DNA of 64,000 nt from Cellulophaga lytica DSM 7489 (GTDB lineage Bacteria > Bacteroidota > Bacteroidia > Flavobacteriales > Flavobacteriaceae): assembly GCF_000190595.1 (NCBI RefSeq), contig NC_015167.1, positions 1,229,501-1,293,500 on the forward strand, read 5' to 3'. The position numbers were made by a program, and so were the translations under genes. The notes under the pieces were generated by a model. It worked only from the letters and a program-made list of their open reading frames with translations. It was not told where the DNA came from and searched no databases. Numbering within the stretch: the first letter of the stretch is position 1; every line of letters starts with the position of its first letter. Of this stretch, positions 9,053-16,773 are shown one piece after another.

Positions 9053-9640
9053 ATGAAAAAAGTAAAATCTGTTTTATACAGAATTGTATTTATTATTGTA
9101 TTTTCTTTCCTAGCAAAATCTTGTGTTAGCGACTATATTTACGAAGGCGACAAAGATAAAATTGCAGAACGCCAACAAATGTTAGATGATAACACTTTTG
9201 TTATGGCAGACTTATCTAACGAGTATACAGAAACCACTCTGGCTAGGGTTATAAAAATGTATAAATTTAATTACTCTTTTACTGTTGATGGACGGACTTA
9301 TGCTGATGAAATTTTGTTAACTACACTACCTAACTTCCCTCAACTAAAACTATACTATTTAAAAGAAAACCCTAATATAGTTTCTGAAGACCCACAAGCA
9401 GATATTGATACCGAAAATAAAAAAGGGAAATCTGTTACAGACCTTATTTTTGGTATTGTATGGGGAATTTTAGCGCTGCTTATGGTACTCTCATTTTTTG
9501 GAGGTAAACAAGCTCCAGAACCTAAAGTAGTACAAGAAGCTAAAAAACCAATTGCTACTAATACAGATACACGTTCTGCAGAACAAAAAGAACAAGACCG
9601 TAAAGCCAAAGAAGACCCTAATAGGTTTTTACCTAAGTAA
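9053..9640 (+). CDS. Hypothetical lipoprotein with internal TM segment
   Basis: 195 residues. A signal peptide with lipobox LAKSC (Cys24) is followed by a soluble part of about 100 residues (AERQQMLDDNTFVMADLSNEY...). A strong hydrophobic helix lies at about 126-150 (DLIFGIVWGILALLMVLSFF), then a hydrophilic Lys/Glu/Gln tail ending RFLPK. If the lipobox is not used the protein would be a two-TM membrane protein, with the extracytoplasmic domain between the helices. Function unknown. The purine-rich repeat occurs on both sides. Confidence 0.7.
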   Translation: MKKVKSVLYRIVFIIVFSFLAKSCVSDYIYEGDKDKIAERQQMLDDNTFVMADLSNEYTETTLARVIKMYKFNYSFTVDGRTYADEILLTTLPNFPQLKLYYLKENPNIVSEDPQADIDTENKKGKSVTDLIFGIVWGILALLMVLSFFGGKQAPEPKVVQEAKKPIATNTDTRSAEQKEQDRKAKEDPNRFLPK

Positions 9641-9666
9641 ATGGAGAGACAAGATCGTTTAAAGGA

Positions 9667-9719
9667 GAAAATAGAGAAGAGATAAAAGAGTCAAGAACCA
9701 AAACTTGAGAATTATAAAA
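9667..9719 (+). repeat. Purine-rich intergenic repeat, copy C
   Basis: 53 bases, 51 identical to copy B. It stands directly before the gene starting at 9735. The strong conservation between two intergenic copies contrasts with the unrelated adjacent genes. Confidence 0.85.
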
Positions 9720-9734
9720 AAGAACTATAAAACT

Positions 9735-10151
9735 ATGGATCAGAAAATAAAAACATTAAAAATTATTCACTTAGCTATAACCTTTGGGATTGTTGCTATT
9801 TATTTTACTTTAGGAGATATTACGGCTTTAAAAAGTTTTAAAGTACCTGCTTTAGATGCGTCTTCAGTTGTATTTTTAGCACTACCGCTAATTGCTGTTT
9901 TTGCTAGTAATTTTGTATTTAAAAACACCCTAAAACAAGCCAAGGACATTAAAGAGCTCGAAGACAAATTTGGTGTGTACCAAACTGCATCAATTATAAG
10001 ATGGGCAATTTTAGAGGGTGCTGCTTTTATCATTCTATTTCTTAAACCAGACTTTATGCTTTTTGGACTTTTAATTATACTGTATATGGTATTTTTAAGT
10101 CCTACTTTAGATAAAATAAAAAACGATTTTGAAAGCGTACGCATAAAATAA
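9735..10151 (+). CDS. Hypothetical four-TM membrane protein
   Basis: 138 residues from the ATG at 9735. An in-frame TTG at 9705 lies inside the purine-rich repeat and is rejected as start. Four hydrophobic segments are visible: IIHLAITFGIVAIYFTL, VVFLALPLIAVFASNFVF, WAILEGAAFIILFL and FGLLIILYMVFL. The pattern resembles small MFS-like or DUF-type four-helix membrane proteins of Bacteroidota, but I do not recognise a named family. It is followed 11 bases later by the DUF2314 lipoprotein, so cotranscription is likely. Confidence 0.7.
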   Translation: MDQKIKTLKIIHLAITFGIVAIYFTLGDITALKSFKVPALDASSVVFLALPLIAVFASNFVFKNTLKQAKDIKELEDKFGVYQTASIIRWAILEGAAFIILFLKPDFMLFGLLIILYMVFLSPTLDKIKNDFESVRIK

Positions 10152-10162
10152 TTAAAAACAAT

Positions 10163-10669
10163 ATGAAAAAAATCTTAACTATTACAGCTATTATTATTCT
10201 TTCAATTACTTCTTGTAAAGAGAACTCTTCTTCTAAAATTGAACGTGAAGGCGAGCCAGATGTAATGAATGTAGCTAATGAAAATATTGCAATGAACCAA
10301 GCCATTGCAGAAGCAAACAAAACATTATCTAATTTCAAAAGTGCTATACAAAGCAATAACAAAAACTATCAAGGTTTTACGCTTAAACAAAAGTTTACAG
10401 ATACAGAAGGCAATTCAGAGCACATATGGATACAAGACGTTACTTTTAATAACAATAAATTTAAAGGTATTGTTGGTAATAAACCACTATACGAGATTAA
10501 TGTAAAATACGGAGATACTATTGTGGTAGACGAGTCTAATATTAGTGATTGGATGTATTTTGATGGTAAAGTAACAAAAGGCGCATACACTATTAAAGTG
10601 CTACGTGACCAAATGTCTTCAGAAGAACAAAAGCAGTTTGACATACAAAGCGGATTACTATTTGAATAA
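10163..10669 (+). CDS. DUF2314-domain lipoprotein
   Basis: 168 residues. The lipoprotein signal ends SITSC (Cys18). Residues about 70-165 match the DUF2314 (YegJ-like) pattern: FTLKQKFTDTEGNSEHIWIQDV, GIVGNKPLYEINVKYGDTIVV, SDWMYF and GAYTIKVLRDQM. DUF2314 proteins are small beta-rich domains of unknown function, often in clusters of secreted or immunity-like proteins. The next gene has an almost superimposable signal peptide and the same leader AACAATATGAAAAAA, suggesting that both arose by duplication of the 5' end. Confidence 0.85.
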   Translation: MKKILTITAIIILSITSCKENSSSKIEREGEPDVMNVANENIAMNQAIAEANKTLSNFKSAIQSNNKNYQGFTLKQKFTDTEGNSEHIWIQDVTFNNNKFKGIVGNKPLYEINVKYGDTIVVDESNISDWMYFDGKVTKGAYTIKVLRDQMSSEEQKQFDIQSGLLFE

Positions 10670-10685
10670 CTAGCTAAAAAACAAT

Positions 10686-11267
10686 ATGAAAAAAACACTA
10701 GCCATTACAACTCTTATTTTACTAACTATTACAAGTTGTAAAACAGACCAAGAGCAAAAAGTAAGCAATTTATCTAACCTATATTCAGTAGATGGTTTTA
10801 TAGATTTCCCGTTTACTATTACCAACACTAAAGAAGATAAAGACTATTACCAATACACCATTAAGGCCACTGTAGATAATGACACTATTGGTATGTTGGT
10901 TTCTTTAAAAAAAGATATTAAAGCTGGTTTTGTAAATGGTGAGCCAAAAAATATGTTTGTAGATAATGGTATTAAATTTACATCTATTGGAGAGCAAAGC
11001 AACAGATTATTAAACTTTATGCGTAAAAAATATAATTTACCTGCTAAAGACTATGCGTTAAAACAAGAACAAATTTTTACTTGCGCTAACCTTAATCAAG
11101 ATGCTGTAAATTACAAAAATGGCAGTAGTAGATTTAAAATATTTTTAGAGGACGATGAAGAAAATGCAGAGCTTTTTGTAAACTTCAATTTTTTACTAAA
11201 CACCATTGGTTTAAACGAAAAAGACAACTTGTACAGACCACAATTAGTACGTTTGCTAAGCAAATAA
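10686..11267 (+). CDS. Hypothetical lipoprotein
   Basis: 193 residues. The signal peptide MKKTLAITTLILLTITSC (Cys18) is strikingly like that of the upstream DUF2314 lipoprotein. The mature domain contains KDYYQYTIKATVDNDTIGM, GFVNGEPKNMFVDNGIKF and a C-terminal stretch LYRPQLVRLL. No family is recognised. It starts 16 bases after the DUF2314 gene, so the two are probably one transcript. Confidence 0.75.
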   Translation: MKKTLAITTLILLTITSCKTDQEQKVSNLSNLYSVDGFIDFPFTITNTKEDKDYYQYTIKATVDNDTIGMLVSLKKDIKAGFVNGEPKNMFVDNGIKFTSIGEQSNRLLNFMRKKYNLPAKDYALKQEQIFTCANLNQDAVNYKNGSSRFKIFLEDDEENAELFVNFNFLLNTIGLNEKDNLYRPQLVRLLSK

Positions 11268-11304
11268 TAACCATACAACTTGTAAATTTTAGTACCTTAG
11301 ATGT

Positions 11305-12084
11305 ATGAACAAATTAGACGTTAGAACCGTAAACGTTGTACAGTATGTGCAACCTTTACGAGAAGGTGGTTCTTTACCTGCTATTGTTAAAGCAGATGAT
11401 GATTTCCTTTATGTTTTAAAATTTAGAGGCGCTGGCCAAGGCACAAAAGCACTTATTGCCGAGTTTATTGGTGGCGAGCTTGCACGTGCTATTGGACTAA
11501 AAGTACCTGAGTTGGTATTTGCTAACCTAGACGACTCATTTAGCAAAACAGAACCCGACGAAGAAATTCAGGATTTACTAAAATTTAGTGTTGGTTTAAA
11601 TCTAGGGCTACACTATTTATCTAGCGCTATAACTTTTGATCCGTTGGTAACTACCGTAGATGCAAAAACCGCTTCTAAAGTGGTACTACTAGACAGTATT
11701 ATTAGCAACATAGACCGTACTGCAAAAAACACCAACTTACTTATTTGGAACCAAGAGTTGTGGATTATAGACAATGGTGCTAGCTTTTATTTTCATCATA
11801 ACTGGCCTTTGTGGAAAAACCACTTAACCAGAACCTTTCCGTTAATAAAAGACCACGTATTATTGCCACAGGCTACAGAACTAGATTATGCAAAACAAGA
11901 AATTACAAGTAAAATTACACCGCAAATTATAAAAAACATCACCAACAGTATACCAGAAGATTGGCTTATAAACCAAACCGATTCTTTAACTCCTGCGCAA
12001 ATGAGAGCTGCCTACACCACCTATTTAAATGCAAAATTGGGTATGGTAGATGCGCTAATAAATGAAGCTAAAGATGCAAGATAA
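11305..12084 (+). CDS. HipA-like kinase family protein
   Basis: 259 residues, about half a HipA. Seen: a glycine-bearing N-lobe (LREGGSLPAIVKADDDFLYVLKFRGAGQGTKAL) and the helix FIGGELARAIGLKVPELVF. A catalytic-loop-like SNIDRTAKNTNLLIW is followed by a DFG-like LWIIDNGASFYF. This is the compact HipA_2-type kinase that in many bacteria is encoded just before a DUF3037 protein, exactly as here. It lacks the HipA N-subdomain and a HipB-type partner, so a classical toxin-antitoxin role is not implied. The substrate is unknown. The 3' end overlaps the DUF3037 start by 11 bases. Confidence 0.88.
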   Translation: MNKLDVRTVNVVQYVQPLREGGSLPAIVKADDDFLYVLKFRGAGQGTKALIAEFIGGELARAIGLKVPELVFANLDDSFSKTEPDEEIQDLLKFSVGLNLGLHYLSSAITFDPLVTTVDAKTASKVVLLDSIISNIDRTAKNTNLLIWNQELWIIDNGASFYFHHNWPLWKNHLTRTFPLIKDHVLLPQATELDYAKQEITSKITPQIIKNITNSIPEDWLINQTDSLTPAQMRAAYTTYLNAKLGMVDALINEAKDAR

Positions 12085-12457
12085 AGTTACGTTTGAATAT
12101 GCCGTTATACGCATTGTACCCAAAGTAGAACGCGAAGAATTTTTTAACATTGGCGTTATTTTATTTAGTAAACGAAAAAAATTTTTAGGTGTAAAATACC
12201 ATATAGACCGTACTAAACTAGAAGCTTTTTGTAAGGAGCTCAACTATAATTTGCTAGAAGATTACCTAAAAGCTTGGGAACTGGTTTGCAAAGGTGAGCC
12301 TGCAGGCGGACCAATTGGCAAGTTAGAACTATCTGACAGGTTTAGGTGGTTGGCAGCCTCTAGAAGCACCGTTATACAAAGCTCTAAAACACACCCTGGT
12401 TTGTGCAACAACCCAGAAGAAACCTTAGAAAAATTATTTGCTACTTACGTATTGTAG
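12074..12457 (+). CDS. DUF3037 protein, partner of HipA-like kinase
   Basis: 127 residues from the ATG at 12074, chosen because the family begins MQDKxxxEYAVIRxVPxVEREEF; an ATG four codons earlier is possible. The sequence EYAVIRIVPKVEREEFFNIGVILFSKRKKFLG is diagnostic of DUF3037. Its start overlaps the kinase stop, showing tight translational coupling. The pair is widespread but functionally uncharacterised; a regulator or substrate of the kinase is a reasonable inference. Confidence 0.88.
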   Translation: MQDKVTFEYAVIRIVPKVEREEFFNIGVILFSKRKKFLGVKYHIDRTKLEAFCKELNYNLLEDYLKAWELVCKGEPAGGPIGKLELSDRFRWLAASRSTVIQSSKTHPGLCNNPEETLEKLFATYVL

Positions 12458-12479
12458 CAACCAACAAAACCCTATAAAA

Positions 12480-13058
12480 ATGACCAACATTAAACAATAC
12501 ACAAAAAGCATTTTTTTACTATTGGTAACGGCAGTTATAGTACAGTCTTGCAATATAGAAACCACTTATGAGACAGTTAACGTTAAAAACAGATTTTCAA
12601 TTGTTTTACCTTCTTTTTTAACCAAAACCAATGACTTAAATGATGATGCAACACTACAGTACCAAAATGAAAGAAGAGAATTTTATATAGCAGTAATAGA
12701 AGAATCTTTTGAGGAAGTAGAGACTGCTATTGAATATTATGAAGAAGAAGAAAATATAGCTTACAAAAATACGCTAGTAGATTATAAAAAAATGACACTA
12801 GACGATTATAAAACACAGCTTACAAATGCAGAAATGTTTAATACAAAAGACACTGTAGTTAATAATATGCAAGCAATTACCACGCATTTAAGAGGAACAA
12901 TTAACGGCGTAGACATTTTTTACTCTATAGGTATTTTTAAAGGTAAAACAAGATATTACCAAGCAAACAGTTGGACGTTGGCAAGTAATGAAAATTTGTA
13001 TAAAAATGAATTAGATAAAATTATTTACTCTATAAAAGAAGTAGAAGAAACAGAGTAA
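12480..13058 (+). CDS. Hypothetical lipoprotein
   Basis: 192 residues from the ATG at 12480; an upstream in-frame TTG is rejected because the lipoprotein signal (IKQYTKSIFLLLVTAVIVQSC, lipobox VQSC) starts at the ATG. The mature part has NRFSIVLPSFLTKTNDLNDDATLQYQN and alternating beta strands ending NELDKIIYSIKEVEE. This resembles DUF-type domains with a PsbP/Mog1-like fold, which describe how a small protein fits a lipid or membrane environment. That assignment is tentative. A strong terminator follows. Confidence 0.72.
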   Translation: MTNIKQYTKSIFLLLVTAVIVQSCNIETTYETVNVKNRFSIVLPSFLTKTNDLNDDATLQYQNERREFYIAVIEESFEEVETAIEYYEEEENIAYKNTLVDYKKMTLDDYKTQLTNAEMFNTKDTVVNNMQAITTHLRGTINGVDIFYSIGIFKGKTRYYQANSWTLASNENLYKNELDKIIYSIKEVEETE

Positions 13059-13087
13059 CTTTTACCCATTTACCATAAAAAATTAAG

Positions 13088-13130
13088 CCTTTGCTTTTTA
13101 GACAAACCTCTAAAAAGCAAAGGTTTTTGT
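13088..13130 (+). terminator. Strong intrinsic terminator
   Basis: A perfect 15-bp stem (13088-13102 with 13109-13123, CCTTTGCTTTTTAGA/TCTAAAAAGCAAAGG) with a six-base loop and a T-rich tail. It ends the transcript that includes the lipoprotein at 12480. Confidence 0.9.
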
Positions 13131-13313
13131 TTGTTTTAGAGTTAGTTACAACAGCATACAAAAAACCACAACTACCAAATACCCTTAAAAAACTACAAAG
13201 TATACACTATTACATACCATTTACGGAAATCTGTTTTTTTGGTAAAGAGGAAGGGAGTAAATTGATTACAGTTTAAGAAGATTAAGCAAATACTACTCTC
13301 CAAAGTTAGTAAT

Positions 13314-13910
13314 ATGAAAAAGACAATTACATTAATTATATTCATCCTAATATCAACCCTTTCTAACTCTCAAGATATAGAGGGCTTATCAAAAAAGAAA
13401 ATAGATTTAACTGTAAAAAAATATGCTTTACTCATTGAAAAAAAAGCTATTGAAAATCAAATAGATTCAATTACAAACAACATACTTATCATTGAAGACA
13501 AAATTGCGATTCAGGAACTAAAAACTAACGCAATAAAAACCTCATTAAAAAGAAATTTTAATTTTTACGAACTTCCAAGTGAAAAAACAAGAATACTGGA
13601 ATCTATAAATCAAAAAAAACAACTTTATCTAATAGAATACTATGAATATGGTGAATATTACAAAGCTATTTACAATAATAAAATTGGTTATATAAAAGAA
13701 TCAGATATTATAAATAACAAAGCAATTAAAGCGCTAAAAAAAAAGCCCTCAACAAACCCAAACACTCCTTCTTCTCAAAGTAAGCCTTCATACAATAAAG
13801 GGTTCAATTCATCTAGAAGTAGTGTAATATCTACTTGTGGCGCTCTCACTAAATCTGGTGGTTATTGTAAAAGAAAAGTAAAAGGAGGAGGTCACTGCTA
13901 CCAGCATTAA
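13314..13910 (+). CDS. Secreted coiled-coil/SH3-like protein with C-terminal CCCH motif
   Basis: 198 residues: signal peptide (1-19), charged helical or coiled-coil region (about 25-85), SH3-like stretch (about 90-130, with LYLIEYYEYGEYYKAIYNNK then IGYIKESDI), Ser/Pro/Asn linker (145-170), and a terminal motif at 175-198. The terminal motif starts CGALTKSGGYC and ends CYQH, giving C-x9-C-x9-C-x2-H. Such tails occur in DUF5763-type proteins and probably bind zinc. The SH3 part resembles bacterial cell-wall-binding SH3 domains. A secreted protein with a zinc knuckle is unusual. The 250 bases before it hold no convincing gene. Confidence 0.7.
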   Translation: MKKTITLIIFILISTLSNSQDIEGLSKKKIDLTVKKYALLIEKKAIENQIDSITNNILIIEDKIAIQELKTNAIKTSLKRNFNFYELPSEKTRILESINQKKQLYLIEYYEYGEYYKAIYNNKIGYIKESDIINNKAIKALKKKPSTNPNTPSSQSKPSYNKGFNSSRSSVISTCGALTKSGGYCKRKVKGGGHCYQH

Positions 13911-13953
13911 AAATTGTACCTACCACAAACTTTCATATCTTTAAAAGAAAAAA

Positions 13954-14412
13954 ATGGCGAGTGATACAGAAATTAAATTATCATCTAACTGGACCAACCT
14001 TGGTTTGTACTTGGGTACAATTGTAGTATTCATAATGATTCCAATTTTAGCAAAAGTTACCCAAGATCAAGATTTTCATATGGGTATGATTGTAGCTGCT
14101 GCTGTTTTTATAGCGCTTATTGGGTTTATTGTGTACCAATTTATGTACATCTGTGATGCTCGTGTAATTGGAGACAAACTAGTGTTAAAAAAGAAGTTTA
14201 GAGCAGCTAAACACTACCCGTTTGATAAAATAGGATATCCAAAGTCTTTTCATTTAAAAAGATCTAAATACACTATTGTAGAAATGCAAAACGAAGACAA
14301 AAGTCAAGAGAAATACCTAATAATGAACAATAGATCTTTACTTTCTTTTGAGAGTAAAGACGCAGAGCAAACTCTTATTGATCTTAGAAATATGGCAATG
14401 CGTAGTAAGTAA
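13954..14412 (+). CDS. Hypothetical two-TM membrane protein
   Basis: 152 residues with two membrane helices (about 14-33 and 44-68). A cytosolic basic C-terminal domain (RVIGDKLVLKKKFRAAKHYPFDKIGYPKSF...) resembles a pleckstrin-homology-like bacterial domain (bPH/YdbT type) by its length and its VIGDKLVLKKKF start. Function unknown. The next gene begins 16 bases downstream. Confidence 0.65.
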   Translation: MASDTEIKLSSNWTNLGLYLGTIVVFIMIPILAKVTQDQDFHMGMIVAAAVFIALIGFIVYQFMYICDARVIGDKLVLKKKFRAAKHYPFDKIGYPKSFHLKRSKYTIVEMQNEDKSQEKYLIMNNRSLLSFESKDAEQTLIDLRNMAMRSK

Positions 14413-14428
14413 TAAAAATAACCCTGTT

Positions 14429-14842
14429 ATGGCATATAAAACCTGTAATGCTTGTTCTGGTACTGGACAAAAAACTTTTGTAGGTGGTACACACGCTACC
14501 ACAGAACATTGTAACGCTTGTGATGGCACAGGTAATATTAGAATAGCAGACCCTATACAGCCGCCACCACCAAAACCTCCTACAACTTCGGGTACGGATA
14601 AAACTGGTCCTAAACCAAACAAAAACACTAAATTTATTAAGCTTGCTATAAGTACAATTGCTTTTATTTTTGGCTACTGGATAACTTTAGAGCATTTTAC
14701 AGATACGTTTTACATAGCTGCTGCTATAGGTTTAATTTGCTTTTTTTTAGTGTACCGTTGGTTTTACTTTTTTATGACAGCCCTAACTATAACCATCATT
14801 ATTTTTGCCATCTGGGGAGAAAAAATATTGTCTTTCTTTTAA
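14429..14842 (+). CDS. Membrane protein with two DnaJ-type zinc-finger repeats
   Basis: 137 residues from the ATG at 14429, the first ATG after the upstream stop; a longer TTG-started frame overlapping the previous gene is rejected. Two CxxCxGxG repeats (C6NACSGTG and C28NACDGTG) form the kind of zinc site seen in DnaJ central domains, here a single pair. A Pro-rich linker (PPPPKPPTTSGTDKTGPKPN) and three hydrophobic segments (about 75-135) follow. The zinc site probably faces the cytoplasm. Client or partner is unknown. Confidence 0.7.
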   Translation: MAYKTCNACSGTGQKTFVGGTHATTEHCNACDGTGNIRIADPIQPPPPKPPTTSGTDKTGPKPNKNTKFIKLAISTIAFIFGYWITLEHFTDTFYIAAAIGLICFFLVYRWFYFFMTALTITIIIFAIWGEKILSFF

Positions 14843-14853
14843 ATAGTAAGTCT

Positions 14854-15483
14854 CTACCCTAAAAACTGCCCTAATTTAAATGGTGTCTGTAGTAACCATC
14901 CTGTTAAACTATATCTATCTTTATAAGATTTTAGTACAGCGTGCGGCACAACATCACTCTTAAACAATACGCACCTACCTGCTAATGGCTCTACTAAAAA
15001 CGAGCTATTATCTGGTTTAAAAATTTCTAATTCTCCTCCATCTCCTTTTTGCCAACCTTCATTTAAATACACAATAAAAGAAATGGTACGGTTATTTCGG
15101 TTTTTAAATTGGTCTAGATGTTTAGTGTAATGACCGCCTGGAGGATAGTTTGCAAAATGAAACTCGTACCCAGATAAACTTAAAAAACAATACCTATTAA
15201 ACACCTGTATTGCTTGGTCTACAACCTCCCAAAATGCAGCAATTTCTGTATCTCGTTCTTTAGTTAACCAAAAAGTATAGTCGCCTCTAATTTCTGTGTG
15301 TACTGCATTTTTATCTAATGCGCCTATACCTGCTTGTGCAAAATAATTTAGCTTAGATAAAAAGAATTCTCTAACTTCTAAATACGTGCTTGTATCTAAA
15401 AAATTATCAATTACCACATAATCGTTACAAGAAAGCTCATCTACCCAGGAGAGCCACTTCTCTATTTGTATTTCAGTGTTCAA
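14854..15483 (-). CDS. 2OG-Fe(II) oxygenase (prolyl 4-hydroxylase-like)
   Basis: 209 residues. The double-stranded beta-helix motifs are complete: HYTKHLDQF with iron ligands H122 and D124, distal His181 (DVVPHAVL), and Arg190 (KDRYSLTGW) for 2-oxoglutarate. NNRTISFIVYLNEGW and GGELEIF are typical of the SM-20/PHD-like family. The likely reaction is hydroxylation of a protein side chain. The start appears to be TTG at 15483: an in-frame stop lies three codons upstream, no ATG follows in the first 60 codons, and a promoter element lies just upstream. Confidence 0.88.
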   Translation of the reverse strand: MNTEIQIEKWLSWVDELSCNDYVVIDNFLDTSTYLEVREFFLSKLNYFAQAGIGALDKNAVHTEIRGDYTFWLTKERDTEIAAFWEVVDQAIQVFNRYCFLSLSGYEFHFANYPPGGHYTKHLDQFKNRNNRTISFIVYLNEGWQKGDGGELEIFKPDNSSFLVEPLAGRCVLFKSDVVPHAVLKSYKDRYSLTGWLLQTPFKLGQFLG

Positions 15484-15502
15484 ATTCTTTTAAGAAAGTC
15501 GG

Positions 15503-15510
15503 CAAATATA
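15503..15510 (-). promoter_or_regulatory. -7 element upstream of 2OG oxygenase
   Basis: Minus-strand TATATTTG matches TAnnTTTG, 20 bases before the TTG start codon at 15483, supporting that non-ATG start. Confidence 0.5.
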
Positions 15511-15587
15511 GATTAAAAAAGTGTGCGTAAAACACGCAGATAACAACTCCCTTGAAAAAGCATTATCTTTAAAATAAAAAAGCGATA

Positions 15588-15962
15588 ATGAGTACGGATT
15601 TAAAAGAAAAGGCAATTGCATTTTACAAAACTGCATATTTAGGAAATCCTAAAAAAGCAGTAGAATTATATGTTGGTGAAGAATATATACAACACAACCC
15701 AGACGTAGAAAATGGCACAGAAGGTTTTATAGCATATTTTGAGCGTATGCAAACAGAATACCCAGATAAAAGCATTGAGTTTGTAAGAGCAATTACAGAG
15801 GGTAACCTTGTTGCTTTACACACGCACCAAACGTGGCCTGGTAAAGACCAATACGTTACTATGGATTTTTTTAGATTTGACCAAAATGGTAAAATTGTAG
15901 AACATTGGGATGCTATACAGCAAATTCCTAAAACGTCTAAAAACCCAAATACAATGTACTAA
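15588..15962 (+). CDS. NTF2-like / SnoaL-like protein
   Basis: 124 residues, the size of a single NTF2-like domain. Seen: KAIAFYKTAYLGNPKKAVELYVGEEYIQHNPDVENGTEGFIAYF, LVALHTHQTW and MDFFRFDQNGKIVEHWDAIQQIP. These are the typical alpha+beta cone motifs of the SnoaL-like polyketide cyclase superfamily. Many members are small enzymes or ligand-binding proteins, and no substrate can be assigned. Single gene, divergent from the 2OG oxygenase. Confidence 0.85.
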   Translation: MSTDLKEKAIAFYKTAYLGNPKKAVELYVGEEYIQHNPDVENGTEGFIAYFERMQTEYPDKSIEFVRAITEGNLVALHTHQTWPGKDQYVTMDFFRFDQNGKIVEHWDAIQQIPKTSKNPNTMY

Positions 15963-16094
15963 TGTGCATTGTTTTATGCACTAGAACTAAAAAAACTACC
16001 CAAAAGTACTTTTACAAAAATATCTCCGTTATAAGTTTTAACCAGTTTTAAGCATTTGCCTAAAACAAATAACCTTAACCAAATTTATAACCTT

Positions 16095-16763
16095 ATGGAC
16101 GGAATTAGAATACTTTTGCTTGTAGCAGGTGTTATTATTTTACTTATCAATTTTTTTATCAATTCTGGAAACATTATTAAAATTGTTAAATACTGTTTTC
16201 AAACCAACTCTATTGCCAATTATTGGGACTTAATTTTTAAAAGTTGCTTTAGTGGGCGCGCTATTATTTCCTCAATCATTGGGCTAATTTTAGCCATTAT
16301 TATTTTTGTTATTATTGCTCCAATTATTTTAATAAGAAGTGCAATGGGCACCAAAAAAGTAAATAATTTGTTAGACGAGGGCTTGTTTTTTCAGTATCAA
16401 GATTTAAACTTAGAAAAAGACAATCTTACTTTTAAAACCAATATTAACAACGAGCTATTTTCAAATGTTCCGGAAATTAGTGTAACTGGCAAACTTAGGG
16501 TAGATGCTATTATTGCTATTAGTGAAATAACTAAAGAATGTGAGGCTAAAGGTATAAAATGCGAATATAAAGTAATGCACAAACTACCATTAGAAAACAA
16601 AACTGAAGCATTAATACCACTGTTTTTAACCGTAGACAACCAAGAGATTCCTACCTATTTTATTTATACACCAACACACGTGCAGCAGTATAAAAAAATA
16701 CGAAATAAACTATACACCGCAGGTTATAAAAAAACTATTTATTTTTCAACTATTCAATTTTAA
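16095..16763 (+). CDS. Hypothetical two-TM membrane protein
   Basis: 222 residues from the ATG at 16095; an upstream TTG frame adds 13 residues and is less likely. Two strong helices (LLLVAGVIILLINFFIN and IISSIIGLILAIIIFVIIAPIILI) flank a short loop. The C-terminal half, about 120 residues, is soluble and mixed alpha/beta (EISVTGKLRVDAIIAISEITKECEAKGIKCEY, EIPTYFIYTP). No family is recognised. It lies 10 bases upstream of the next secreted protein gene, indicating an operon. Confidence 0.65.
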   Translation: MDGIRILLLVAGVIILLINFFINSGNIIKIVKYCFQTNSIANYWDLIFKSCFSGRAIISSIIGLILAIIIFVIIAPIILIRSAMGTKKVNNLLDEGLFFQYQDLNLEKDNLTFKTNINNELFSNVPEISVTGKLRVDAIIAISEITKECEAKGIKCEYKVMHKLPLENKTEALIPLFLTVDNQEIPTYFIYTPTHVQQYKKIRNKLYTAGYKKTIYFSTIQF

Positions 16764-16773
16764 AAACAAAAAA

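Noticed and set aside
9705-9734. Upstream TTG start of the membrane protein at 9735
   Set aside because: It lies within the purine-rich repeat, and the ATG at 9735 begins the natural protein.
11305-12457. Classical HipBA toxin-antitoxin module
   Set aside because: No HipB-type HTH antitoxin and no HipA N-subdomain; partner is DUF3037.
13091-13276. 61-codon open frame after the lipoprotein at 12480
   Set aside because: It begins inside the terminator stem and has no family features; codon use is poor.
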